Assembly: GCF_049844995.1 (NCBI RefSeq)
Contig: NZ_JBNCMC010000002.1
Span: forward strand, 754,442 to 818,441
DNA length: 64,000 nucleotides
Source of the DNA: Luteimicrobium sp049844995
Lineage (GTDB): Bacteria > Actinomycetota > Actinomycetes > Actinomycetales > Cellulomonadaceae
Reading direction: 5' to 3'
Positions 1-10,543 of the stretch are shown here, one piece after another. Every line of letters begins with the position of its first letter. Position 1 is the stretch's first letter. Made by a program: the position numbers and the translations under genes. The notes beneath the pieces were generated by a model. It was not told where the DNA came from and did not search any database. It saw nothing but the letters and a program-made list of their open reading frames with translations.

Positions 1-363
1 CTGCTCGTCGACCTTGCCGCGCGCGTACGAGACGACGTTGCGCTGCTCCTGGCCGCGGGCGCGCCCGCTCGTCGCGGTGTTGGAGGCGCCGTTGAACGGG
101 GTCGTGTGGCTCATCATGAGCGCGATGTACGCGTCGAGCAGCGTCGACTTGCCCGACCCGGACGCCCCGGTGAGCAGCGTCGTCGTGCCGGCGAACCGCA
201 CCTCGTGGAAGCCGTGGTACCCGCCCCAGTTCACGAGCTGCATGGACGTGGCCGTCCACTGGCGACCGTCCGACGCCGTCGGGATGAGCCCGAACAGCGA
301 CTGCTGCATGCGCGGCGCGTCCTGCGCAGTCCGTGCGTCCGTACCCGTGCTGGTGAGGGTCAT
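1..363 (-). CDS. jetC: JetC, SMC-like ATPase of a Wadjet system (N-terminal part, cut by window edge)
   Basis: Only the first 121 residues lie in the window. A Walker A motif, GASGSGKST, sits near residues 66-74, followed by LLDAYIALM, as in the N-terminal ATPase half of SbcC/MukB/SMC-like proteins. The ATG at 363 overlaps the jetB stop by 4 bp (ATGA), so the genes are translationally coupled. The identity rests on its place directly after a DUF3375 gene and a DUF4194 gene, the established jetA-jetB-jetC order of Wadjet (MksFEB/EptABC) systems. In that family JetC is the SMC motor that loads on and extrudes DNA so that the JetD nuclease can cut circular plasmids. The coiled coil, Walker B and jetD should lie beyond the left edge. 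Confidence 0.85.
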   Translation of the reverse strand, partial: MTLTSTGTDARTAQDAPRMQQSLFGLIPTASDGRQWTATSMQLVNWGGYHGFHEVRFAGTTTLLTGASGSGKSTLLDAYIALMMSHTTPFNGASNTATSGRARGQEQRNVVSYARGKVDEQ

Positions 364-1079
364 GCCGAGACCTCCTCGTCCTCGTCCACGGCGTCGTCGG
401 TGTCGGCGCTGTCGGTACCGTCGGCGTCGGGCCCAGCGGATACCGCCGCACCGCCGCGCAGCCACCGGGTCAGCTCCCGCAGCCGCTCGACCGGCAGCAG
501 CACCTCGACGACGGGCTGCACGCGGTAACGGCCGTCGGCGACCTCCTCGAGCACGTGCTCGCGGACCAGCGCGCCGATCGCGTTGTCGACCTCGCGGCGC
601 CGTGCGGCCAGGTTGGTCTCGCCCGCGGGCAGGAAGCCGAGCGCGTAGTCCACGAGCTCCTCCGCGTCGACGTGCGCCGCGCGCTCGCCCGCTCCCTGCT
701 CCTGCCGGAACCGGTTGCGCACGAACAGCATGAGCAGCGTCTCGACGCGCTTGTACGGCTCGTCCTTGAGGAGCACGGGGACGCTCAGGCCCGGCTCGCG
801 GACCTGCCGCTTGTAGGCGATCTCGTAGTCGCGGTCGATCACCAGCTCGACGAACATGTCGTGGCAGCGCGACGCGAGGACGTTCTGGTGCGTGAGCAGC
901 GCCTTCCACTCCGCGGGGTGCGACGCCGCCGCCAGGTAGCGCCGCTGGAGCACGAGCGCGAGCACGCGGCGGGCGTCGTAGGGCAGCACCCCCGTGTCGC
1001 CGGCGAACAGGGCGGGGACGTCGTCGTCGATGCCGACGGGCGCGACGAACGGCCCGGGCGTCGGTGCGACCTCGGTCAT
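360..1079 (-). CDS. jetB: JetB, DUF4194 subunit of a Wadjet system
   Basis: This 239-residue protein has the DUF4194 look: the stretch around CHDMFVELVIDRDYEIAYKRQV, then LLKDEPYKRVETLLMLFVRNRFRQEQ, and a winged-helix-like C-terminal half with LAARRREVDNAIGALVREHVLE. In Wadjet it is the MukE/kite-like subunit bridging the kleisin JetA and the SMC JetC. The acidic tail after residue 215 is probably disordered. The start is the ATG at 1079, overlapping the jetA stop by 4 bp; its own stop overlaps the jetC start in the same way, so the three proteins should be made together. The family call comes from pattern recognition, not a profile search. Confidence 0.85.
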   Translation of the reverse strand: MTEVAPTPGPFVAPVGIDDDVPALFAGDTGVLPYDARRVLALVLQRRYLAAASHPAEWKALLTHQNVLASRCHDMFVELVIDRDYEIAYKRQVREPGLSVPVLLKDEPYKRVETLLMLFVRNRFRQEQGAGERAAHVDAEELVDYALGFLPAGETNLAARRREVDNAIGALVREHVLEEVADGRYRVQPVVEVLLPVERLRELTRWLRGGAAVSAGPDADGTDSADTDDAVDEDEEVSA

Positions 1080-2686
1080 GCGGGGGTCTCCATCTCGTCG
1101 GTGGGAACGTCGACGGGGGGCTCGTGGGCACTCTCGGCGGCGTCGGCCGGCAGCGCGACCGGCACGGCGGGCAGCACGATCGTCCGGGTGGTGCCGTCGG
1201 CGCGCTGCGCGACGACGCGGCGGAGCCGGGCTGCGGCGACGTCCGGCTCCCCCGAGCCGTCCGCCGGGCCCGGCGCGGCGAGCTCCAGGTAGCCCAGGAG
1301 CTCGACGGGCCGACGCAGCTCGGGCGGTCCGGCCGCGAAGACCTCGTCGACGGTCGCCTCCCCGCGCTCGCGTACGACGCGCGCCGCGTGCGCCAGCGTC
1401 TCCTCGTACCGGGGGCCGCCCATCCCGCGCAGCCCGTCGAGCGTCGCGTCGGGCCCGTCCGCGTCGAGGTCGGCGAAGCCGTCGACGAGCGCGTCCGGCG
1501 GGGTGTCGGGACGCAGGTCGTGGAGCTGGGCGCGGAACCGGCCCAGCCGGGCCCGCTCCAGCCAGCGCAGCGGCTCGACGCGGGCCGCGCGGCCGGACGC
1601 CGGGAACCAGTCGGCCATCGCGGCGGTCGCCTCCCGCAGCGCGGCGTCGAGCTCGCGGTCGCGCAGCGGGTTGTGCACGGTCAGCTGCTGCGTGATGGTG
1701 CGCGAGGCCCGCGCCTGGGCGTCGAGGACGGCGTCGACCGACGCGAGCAGGCGCGCGTAGAGCGTGCGGACCGCCTCGCGGCGCTCGGGCGACACGGTCC
1801 GGGCGAAGGGATGCGCGAGCACGGCGCGCACCCCGTCGTCGAGCTGACCGAGCAGGCGCGGGTCCCGCAGCAGCTCCATCGCGCCCGCGAAGGCGCGCCC
1901 CTCGGGCGTGCGCTGCATCAGCGTGTCCGACGCCTCGAGGTAGCTCCCGAGCACCTCGCCCGTCGGGCGGTCGTCCTGCCTCAGGCCGGTGACGATGCTG
2001 CGCTGCAGCTCCGCGATCGACTCCGCCACGCGCGCGAAGTCCGCGGGCAGCTCGCGCACCAGGGCCGCCACGTTGTCGAACTGCTCGGCGAGCCGGTCCG
2101 CGGGCGTCTCCACGACGGCGCCGCCCTCCTCGAGCCGGCGCAGCTCCGCCTCGGCCGCGGCGATCTCGTCGCGCGACCGGGCGATCTGCTCGCGCAGCGC
2201 CCGCTGCTGCGACGCGCGGTCGGGGCGCGCGTCGCGGGCCAGCCCCTCCAGCGCGAGGAGCAGGGTGCGGATACGCGACTCGCTGACCAGCGCCCGCGCG
2301 CCCTGCGTCCGGTCGACGAACGCGAGCGCCTCGGCCGCGTGCGAGCTGACCTGGTACTGCTCGGCGCCGTCGTCGTCGAGCGCGCGCACCAGCCAGCGGT
2401 CCCGGACCCAGCGCGAGCACAGCGCGCGCGCTGCCTCGTCCGGGACGTCGTCGTGCCCCGCGGCCCGCGCCTCGGCCAGCAGGTCCTCGACCTCGACGTG
2501 CAGCTGCTCGGTGGGCACGGTGACCCGGCCGGGGCTGAAGATCAGCGACAGCACCGCGACGACGAGCGGGCCCTCCCGGCGGTGCAGGAGGGCGAGCGTG
2601 GGCGTGCCGAACGCGCCCCGGCTCCGGGCCAGGGCGGCCTCGATGCGCGCCGGGCGCCCGGCAGGGCGCGGCGTGGGACGGTCCAC
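1076..2686 (-). CDS. jetA: JetA, DUF3375 subunit of a Wadjet system
   Basis: This 536-residue protein matches DUF3375, the kleisin-like (MukF-like) JetA subunit of Wadjet anti-plasmid defence. The N-terminal winged-helix region contains RSRGAFGTPTLALLHRREGPLVVAVL. A helical middle part (QIARSRDEIAAAEAELRRLEEGG, about 180-200) could form a coiled coil. LRDRELDAALREATAAMADWFP follows near 340. The start is a GTG at 2686, only 10 bp after the leuS stop and without a clear ribosome binding site, so it may be translated from a leuS read-through transcript. The order jetA-jetB-jetC with 4-bp overlaps fits one transcription unit. Confidence 0.87.
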   Translation of the reverse strand: MDRPTPRPAGRPARIEAALARSRGAFGTPTLALLHRREGPLVVAVLSLIFSPGRVTVPTEQLHVEVEDLLAEARAAGHDDVPDEAARALCSRWVRDRWLVRALDDDGAEQYQVSSHAAEALAFVDRTQGARALVSESRIRTLLLALEGLARDARPDRASQQRALREQIARSRDEIAAAEAELRRLEEGGAVVETPADRLAEQFDNVAALVRELPADFARVAESIAELQRSIVTGLRQDDRPTGEVLGSYLEASDTLMQRTPEGRAFAGAMELLRDPRLLGQLDDGVRAVLAHPFARTVSPERREAVRTLYARLLASVDAVLDAQARASRTITQQLTVHNPLRDRELDAALREATAAMADWFPASGRAARVEPLRWLERARLGRFRAQLHDLRPDTPPDALVDGFADLDADGPDATLDGLRGMGGPRYEETLAHAARVVRERGEATVDEVFAAGPPELRRPVELLGYLELAAPGPADGSGEPDVAAARLRRVVAQRADGTTRTIVLPAVPVALPADAAESAHEPPVDVPTDEMETPA

Positions 2687-2696
2687 CCGGCCGGGG

Positions 2697-5648
<2,952 letters not shown>

Positions 5649-5654
5649 ACCAGG

Positions 5655-5660
5655 AGTTTA
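5655..5660 (-). promoter_or_regulatory. -10-like hexamer for leaderless leuS transcript
   Basis: On the minus strand TAAACT is followed by six bases and then the leuS GTG. This spacing would start transcription at the initiation codon itself. No purine-rich ribosome binding site is visible upstream of that GTG. Confidence 0.5.
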
Positions 5661-5734
5661 CCGGCGCGGGCGCGGTGACCCGGCGGGCTTTCGCGCGGGA
5701 GGCGCGCTCGCCGCGCGACGCCTGCCGCGGCCGG

Positions 5735-6451
5735 TCAGAAGTAGGTCTGGGTGATCGGGTCGCGCAGGCCGATGAACACCCACAGGAGCAGCGCGACGTA
5801 GAGCACGACCGTCCCGATCGTCCGGTTCCGGACGATCGCACCGCGCCAGCGCTCGGGCAGCGGGATCGCGCGCTCCTGGATCGCCTGCACGAGCTGGTAC
5901 CAGAAGATCGGGATCATGCAGAGCCAGACGACGCTGCACCAGGGGCAGATCTTGCCGAGCCGGTAGATCGTCGTCCACACGAAGAAGACCACGTGCCCGA
6001 TGCCGACCGTCGTCCCGGCCAGCAGCGCGAGCCGGAACCAGCGCGGCGGCCGGAAGCCGGTCAGCATGACGACGCCGACCGTCACGACGATCCCGAAGGC
6101 CACGATGCCGAGGAACGGGTTGGGGAAGCCGTAGAGCTTGCCCTGCCACGACTGCATCGCCGCGGTGCACGTGACGAACACGTTGATCGAGCACGAGGGC
6201 CGGTAGTCGGGGTTCAGCGCCAGCTTCCAGTCGTCGATCGTGAGCCGACCCGCGGCGAGGAAGGCGATGCCGCCGAAGATCGTGAGGATCGCGCCGAGCG
6301 TGCGGTCCTTGAGCGGGTGCGGGATCAGCGGGCGGACGTAGTCGTCCACCGCTTCGTCGTCGTCGAGGCCGGCACTGACGTTCGGGGCCTGGCTCACCCG
6401 CTGCTCCCTCGCTGTCGGACGACCGGCGGCGCCGGTGTCCACGCTGGTCAC
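5735..6451 (-). CDS. Vitamin K epoxide reductase family membrane protein
   Basis: This is a 238-residue integral membrane protein of the VKOR family, which reoxidises thiol-disulfide oxidoreductases by passing electrons to quinone during disulfide formation outside the membrane. The redox motif CPWC is at residues 169-172. A second pair, Cys87 and Cys95 (CSINVFVTC), lies in the first extracytoplasmic loop as in bacterial VKORs. Hydrophobic segments lie near 50-70, 110-132, 140-160, 165-190 and 212-232. No fused thioredoxin domain is present, so the partner DsbA-like protein must be encoded elsewhere. Start: GTG at 6451 with GGAGG just upstream. Confidence 0.93.
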   Translation of the reverse strand: MTSVDTGAAGRPTAREQRVSQAPNVSAGLDDDEAVDDYVRPLIPHPLKDRTLGAILTIFGGIAFLAAGRLTIDDWKLALNPDYRPSCSINVFVTCTAAMQSWQGKLYGFPNPFLGIVAFGIVVTVGVVMLTGFRPPRWFRLALLAGTTVGIGHVVFFVWTTIYRLGKICPWCSVVWLCMIPIFWYQLVQAIQERAIPLPERWRGAIVRNRTIGTVVLYVALLLWVFIGLRDPITQTYF

Positions 6452-6485
6452 GCCTCCGGTCGGAGACGCCGCACACGCTACCGGC

Positions 6486-7727
6486 TCAGGCTGGGAGGTG
6501 TCTCGGGGCGCCGCGCTCGGCGCGGGTGCGCCCGGCGACGAGGACGATCGCGAGACCGGCGAGCGTGAGCAGCACGCCCGCCCACGCGGGCGCGCGGTAG
6601 CCCCACCCGGCGGAGATCACGAGGCCGCCGACGAACGCGCCGTCGGCGTTGCCGACGTTGAGGGCCGAGTGCGCGAGCGCCGCGCCGAGCGAGGGCGCGG
6701 TGGGGGTGAGGTCCATGAGCCGCGTCTGCATGGCCACGCCGAGCACCTGGGACGTGGCGGCGAGCAGGAACAGCCCGACGAACGCCCCGAGGGGCCAGCC
6801 CAGCACCAGCGCGAGGACGGCGAGCGCGACGGCGGTCGCGGCGAACGACCAGATCACGGTGCGCAGCACGCTGCGGTCGACGAGCCGGCCGCCCAGCAGC
6901 GTGCCGACGGTCATGCCGACGCCGAAGACCGCGAGCACGACGGGCACGAGCTCCTCGGACAGACCGGTCACCGTGGTGATCGTCGGCGCGATGTAGGTGT
7001 AGACGGCGAACAGGCCGCCGAACCCGACGGCCGCGGCCGCCACGGTGACCCAGAGGCGGCCGTTGCGCAGCGCCCCGAGCTCGCCGCGCACGCTCGCGCC
7101 CGGCACGGCGTCGACGTGCGGGACGAACCGCGCGAGGCCGAGCAGGCTGAGCCCGCCGAGCGCGCCCACCACGACGAACGCGAGCCGCCATCCGAGCTGC
7201 TGCCCGACGAACGTCGAGAGCGGGACCCCGACCACGTTGGCGATGGTCAGGCCGGCCATCATCGTGGAGACGGCGCGCCCGCGGCGCTCGGGCCCGACGA
7301 CGGCGGTCCCGACCACCGCCCCGACGCCGAAGAAGGCGCCGTGCGGCAGGCCCGCGACGAAGCGCGCGACCAGGAGGCCGTCGAGGCCGGGGGCGAACGC
7401 GGAGGCGAGGTTCGCGACGGTGTACCCGGCCATGAGCCAGATCAGCAGCGCCTTGCGCGGCAGGCGCGCGGCGAGCGCCGTGAGCAGCGGCGCACCGACG
7501 ACCACGCCGAGCGCGTAGGCGGTGATGACGTGCCCGGTCGCGGGGATGGAGACGCCCAGGTCGGACGCGATGTCGGGAACGAGCCCCATGGACGCGAACT
7601 CGGTGGTCCCGATGGTGAAGCCGCCGACGGCGAGCGCGAGCAGCGCCAGCGTGGCGGTGCGCGGCGCGACGGGGCGCGCCGCGGTGGCGGGCGGCGCGGG
7701 CGTGGGTGTGGTGGGCGCGGTGCTCAT
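6486..7727 (-). CDS. MFS transporter, DHA1-type drug/sugar efflux
   Basis: This 413-residue, 12-TM protein belongs to the DHA1 branch of the major facilitator superfamily (AraJ/YdhP-like). Visible marks are the N-terminal ALAVGGFTIGTTEFASMGLVPDIA, typical of that branch, and motif-A-like residues in the loop after TM2 (LAARLPRKALLI). It probably exports a drug, sugar or other small molecule; the substrate cannot be read from sequence. A purine-rich site (GGAGG) precedes the ATG at 7727. A 25-bp palindrome lies 23 bp further upstream, so an unlinked or neighbouring repressor may control it. The flanking VKOR and DtxR genes look unrelated in function. Confidence 0.93.
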   Translation of the reverse strand: MSTAPTTPTPAPPATAARPVAPRTATLALLALAVGGFTIGTTEFASMGLVPDIASDLGVSIPATGHVITAYALGVVVGAPLLTALAARLPRKALLIWLMAGYTVANLASAFAPGLDGLLVARFVAGLPHGAFFGVGAVVGTAVVGPERRGRAVSTMMAGLTIANVVGVPLSTFVGQQLGWRLAFVVVGALGGLSLLGLARFVPHVDAVPGASVRGELGALRNGRLWVTVAAAAVGFGGLFAVYTYIAPTITTVTGLSEELVPVVLAVFGVGMTVGTLLGGRLVDRSVLRTVIWSFAATAVALAVLALVLGWPLGAFVGLFLLAATSQVLGVAMQTRLMDLTPTAPSLGAALAHSALNVGNADGAFVGGLVISAGWGYRAPAWAGVLLTLAGLAIVLVAGRTRAERGAPRHLPA

Positions 7728-7749
7728 CGCTGCCTCCGGGGTGCAGGGG

Positions 7750-7774
7750 TCGAATCGCGGTCGAAACGATTCGA
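7750..7774. promoter_or_regulatory. Inverted repeat upstream of MFS gene, candidate operator
   Basis: Half-sites TCGAATCG and CGATTCGA are perfect inverted copies with a 9-bp spacer. The site ends 23 bp before the MFS start at 7727, which suits repressor control. No cognate regulator is identifiable. Confidence 0.45.
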
Positions 7775-7826
7775 GGGGAGGTCGGCGATGACCGGCGGAC
7801 AGTACGGTGCGGTGGTGGAAGCCTAC

Positions 7827-7842
7827 CGGGCCTACCGGCCCG
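7827..7842 (-). terminator. Small GC hairpin over the end of the DtxR-type gene
   Basis: A 6-bp stem (CGGGCC/GGCCCG) with a 4-base loop overlaps the stop codon of the DtxR-type gene. There is no U-run, so its role as a terminator is doubtful. Confidence 0.2.
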
Positions 7843-8545
7843 CGTCGTCCCGCCCGACGGGCAGCACCCAGATCGCCTCGGCGGCGGGGAGCCCGAGCTG
7901 CAGGATCGGCGCCGCGACCGTCGTCGCCTCGGGCAGCGCGACCTCCAGGACCCCCGCGTACGTGCGCCGGCCGACGACGCGCAGCTCCGTGTCCAGGCGG
8001 ATCCCGAGCTCGTCGAGGTAGCGCAGGACGTCGGGGTCAGCGTCGGAGATGCGGGCGACGCGCCCGTGGTCTCCCGCGGCCAGCTCGGGCAGGTTCACTG
8101 CCCCGGGGCGCGGGACGGTCCCGTCGACGCGCGGGATCGGGTCGCCGTGGGGGTCGCGCTCCGGGTGCCCCAGCAGGGCGTCGATCCGCTCCACCAGGCC
8201 GTCGGACACGGCGTGCTCGAGGACCTCGGCCTCGTCGTGCACCTCGTCCCAGCCGTAGCCGAGCGTCTCCACGAGGAACGTCTCGATGAGCCGGTGCCGG
8301 CGGACCATGGCGAGCGCGTGACGTCGTCCGGCGGGCGTCAGCTCGATCGATCCGTAGCGCGCGTGCTCGACCAGGCCCTGCGAGCCGAGCCGGCGCACCG
8401 TCTCCGACACGGTCGACGCGCCCACGCCCATCCGGTCCGCGACGAGCTTGGTGGTGACGGGGTCCGCGCTCCACTCCTGCGCCGTCCAGATCACCTTGAG
8501 GTAGTCCTGGGCCACGGACGTCAGGTCCGTTGTCGACTCGCTCAC
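7832..8545 (-). CDS. DtxR-family metalloregulator, MntR-like
   Basis: This 237-residue regulator has an N-terminal winged helix (recognition region GVGASTVSETVRRL, about 40-53), a metal-binding dimerisation domain (RRHRLIETFLVETLGYGWDEVHDEAEVLEHAVS) and a C-terminal FeoA/SH3-like domain (about 155-230), the long DtxR/IdeR architecture. At the residues that separate iron from manganese sensors, the IdeR Met10 position is Asp (QDYLKVIW) and the IdeR Cys102 position is Glu (EAEVLEH), as in MntR. Manganese sensing is therefore more likely than iron sensing; this is inferred from alignment by eye. Start: GTG at 8545, six bases after a TAGGGT hexamer, probably leaderless. It is divergent from mqo. 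Confidence 0.93.
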   Translation of the reverse strand: MSESTTDLTSVAQDYLKVIWTAQEWSADPVTTKLVADRMGVGASTVSETVRRLGSQGLVEHARYGSIELTPAGRRHALAMVRRHRLIETFLVETLGYGWDEVHDEAEVLEHAVSDGLVERIDALLGHPERDPHGDPIPRVDGTVPRPGAVNLPELAAGDHGRVARISDADPDVLRYLDELGIRLDTELRVVGRRTYAGVLEVALPEATTVAAPILQLGLPAAEAIWVLPVGRDDAGR

Positions 8546-8551
8546 ATCGCC

Positions 8552-8557
8552 ACCCTA
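8552..8557 (-). promoter_or_regulatory. -10-like hexamer for leaderless DtxR-type gene
   Basis: TAGGGT on the minus strand is followed by six bases and the GTG start at 8545. Confidence 0.45.
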
Positions 8558-8585
8558 GCGAGCGGGACCCCCGAGAGGCCGGGCC

Positions 8586-8591
8586 TACAAT
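8586..8591 (+). promoter_or_regulatory. -10 hexamer for leaderless mqo
   Basis: TACAAT, a good -10 match in very GC-rich surroundings, lies six bases before the mqo GTG at 8598. Transcription would start at or next to the initiation codon. No ribosome binding site is seen. Confidence 0.55.
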
Positions 8592-8597
8592 CGCCTG

Positions 8598-10076
8598 GTG
8601 CCTCGAGTAACCAGCGTCGACGTCGCGCTCGTGGGTGGTGGGATCATGTCCGCCACCCTCGGGGCGTTCCTCAAGCTCCTCGAACCGTCCTGGACGATCG
8701 CCCTGTACGAGCGCCTGGACGACGTCGCCCAGGAGTCGTCCAACCCGTGGAACAACGCGGGGACGGGTCACGCGGCCCTCTGCGAGCTGAACTACACGCC
8801 CGAGAAGGCGGACGGCACCATCGACATCGCCAAGGCGGTGTCGATCAACGAGCAGTTCGAGCTCTCCCACCAGTTCTGGAGCCACCTGGCCGACGCCGGG
8901 CTCATCCCGCCGCTGTCGACGTTCCTGTCGAACACCCCCCACATGACGTTCGTGCGCGGCGAGAAGAACGTCGACTACCTGCGCCGCCGCGTCGAGGCGC
9001 TGCGGGCCAACCACCGGTTCGCGGGCATGGAGTACAGCACCGACCCGGCCGTCATCGAGTCCTGGGCGCCCAAGCTCACCGAGGGCCGCGACCCGTCCGA
9101 GCCCATCGCCGCCACGCGCGCCGACTGGGGCACCGACGTCGACTTCGGTGCGCTCACCCGGCACCTCGTCGCGTTCCTCCAGGACAACGGCGCCGACGTC
9201 GAGCTGCAGCACGAGGTCACGAACCTCGCCCGCCGCGGCGACGGCTGGCGCCTGACGATGAAGGACCGCAGCTGGAACGCCAAGGTCCGCACGCACACCG
9301 TCGACGCGAAGTTCGTGTTCGTCGGAGCCGGCGGCGGCGCCCTCCACCTGCTCCAGAAGTCCGGCATCCCGGAGATCAAGGGCTTCGGCGGCTTTCCGAT
9401 CTCGGGCGCGTTCCTGCGGACCTCCAACCCCGACATCGTGGCCGCGCACCGCGCGAAGGTCTACGGGAAGGCCGACGTCGGCGCTCCCCCGATGTCCGTG
9501 CCGCACCTCGACACCCGCGTCGTCGACGGGAAGTCGTACCTCATGTTCGGCCCGTACGCCGGGTTCAGCCCGAAGTTCCTCAAGAAGGGCTCGTGGTTCG
9601 ACCTGCCCGGGTCGATCCGGCCCGGGAACGTCGGGCCGATGCTCGGCGTCGCCAAGGACAACTTCGACCTCGTCCAGTACCTCGTCGGGCAGCTCGCCGC
9701 GTCGCGCGACAAGAAGTTCGAGGAGCTCCTCGCCTTCATGCCGACGGCGAGGCCCAGCGACTGGGAGCTCATCACCGCGGGCCAGCGCGTCCAGGTGATG
9801 AAGAAGGACGAGAAGGGCCGCGGCGTCCTGCAGATGGGCACCGAGCTCGTGGCCGCGGGCGACGGGTCGATCGCCGGCCTGCTCGGCGCGTCGCCGGGCG
9901 CCTCCACCGCCGCGCCGATCATGGTCAAGCTGCTCCGCCAGTGCTTCGGCGACCGCGCCGCGGCGTGGGAGCCGCGGCTCGGCGAGATCGTCCCGCAGCT
10001 TGCGAAGCCCCTCGGCGACGCGGCCGTCGCCGCCGAGCCTCAGGTCGGCGAGGAGCCGCTCTCGGCCAAGGCGTGA
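8598..10076 (+). CDS. mqo: Malate:quinone oxidoreductase
   Basis: This 492-residue FAD-dependent, membrane-associated enzyme oxidises L-malate to oxaloacetate and passes electrons to quinone, bypassing NAD-linked malate dehydrogenase. The N-terminal dinucleotide-binding signature is VALVGGGIMSATLGAFLK (about residues 7-24). Family signatures include NPWNNAGTGHAALCELNYTP (about 49-68), GFPISGAFL, LMFGPYAGFSPKFLKKGS and a C-terminal GASPGASTAAPIM. Length is normal. The GTG at 8598 fits the leaderless pattern. Divergent transcription from an MntR-like regulator raises the possibility of metal control, but no clear operator is visible in the 52-bp gap. Confidence 0.97.
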   Translation: MPRVTSVDVALVGGGIMSATLGAFLKLLEPSWTIALYERLDDVAQESSNPWNNAGTGHAALCELNYTPEKADGTIDIAKAVSINEQFELSHQFWSHLADAGLIPPLSTFLSNTPHMTFVRGEKNVDYLRRRVEALRANHRFAGMEYSTDPAVIESWAPKLTEGRDPSEPIAATRADWGTDVDFGALTRHLVAFLQDNGADVELQHEVTNLARRGDGWRLTMKDRSWNAKVRTHTVDAKFVFVGAGGGALHLLQKSGIPEIKGFGGFPISGAFLRTSNPDIVAAHRAKVYGKADVGAPPMSVPHLDTRVVDGKSYLMFGPYAGFSPKFLKKGSWFDLPGSIRPGNVGPMLGVAKDNFDLVQYLVGQLAASRDKKFEELLAFMPTARPSDWELITAGQRVQVMKKDEKGRGVLQMGTELVAAGDGSIAGLLGASPGASTAAPIMVKLLRQCFGDRAAAWEPRLGEIVPQLAKPLGDAAVAAEPQVGEEPLSAKA

Positions 10077-10080
10077 CCAG

Positions 10081-10533
10081 GTGCTGACCCGACCGCGCCC
10101 GGGCGAGCGTCCCCACACGTCCGACGACGGCCCGCACCGCCAGCTCGACCAGCGCGCCACGCCCGCGCTGTGGGGCGAGCTCGTTGCCCGGGTCTTCGCG
10201 CTCGACGGCGTCGTCGAGGGCCACTCCCAGGTCTCCCCCGCCTCCTCGCGCGCCGTCTTCCTCGCCGCTCAGCGCGCGGAACGCGCCCCGGAGACGTCGC
10301 TCGCGCCCGGGCAACGCCTCGAGCCCGTCCACCTGCACGGCGTCGACGACACGAGCGTGCACCTCGTGCTGCCGCCCGAACGCGGCGCGGAGCTCGTCCG
10401 GCTCGGCTGGGCCGAGCCGCACCAGTACGCGGACTTCGACACCGAGCTCATGGTCTACGGGCCGCGCGACGACGCCGAGCTCGACGACGTGCTCTCGGTG
10501 ATCGTCGAGAGCCTCGCGTACGCGCGGGGCTGA
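10081..10533 (+). CDS. Luciferase-fold domain protein of unknown function
   Basis: This 150-residue protein has the pattern of the small luciferase domain family: LWGELVARVFALDGVVEGHSQVSP, ETSLAPGQRLEPVHLHGVDDTSVHLVLPPERG, then GWAEPHQYADFDTELMVYGPRD. These proteins have no proven light-emitting role in bacteria. The frame is open further upstream into mqo, but the GTG at 10081, four bases after the mqo stop, gives the family's usual length and was chosen. It is probably co-transcribed with mqo and is convergent with the MFS gene 10 bp downstream. Confidence 0.82.
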   Translation: MLTRPRPGERPHTSDDGPHRQLDQRATPALWGELVARVFALDGVVEGHSQVSPASSRAVFLAAQRAERAPETSLAPGQRLEPVHLHGVDDTSVHLVLPPERGAELVRLGWAEPHQYADFDTELMVYGPRDDAELDDVLSVIVESLAYARG

Positions 10534-10543
10534 GTCCTACAGC

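Noticed and set aside
10534..10543. Short CTGAG/CTCAG hairpin around 10531-10552 between convergent genes
   Set aside because: A 5-bp stem without a T-run is too weak to call a terminator.
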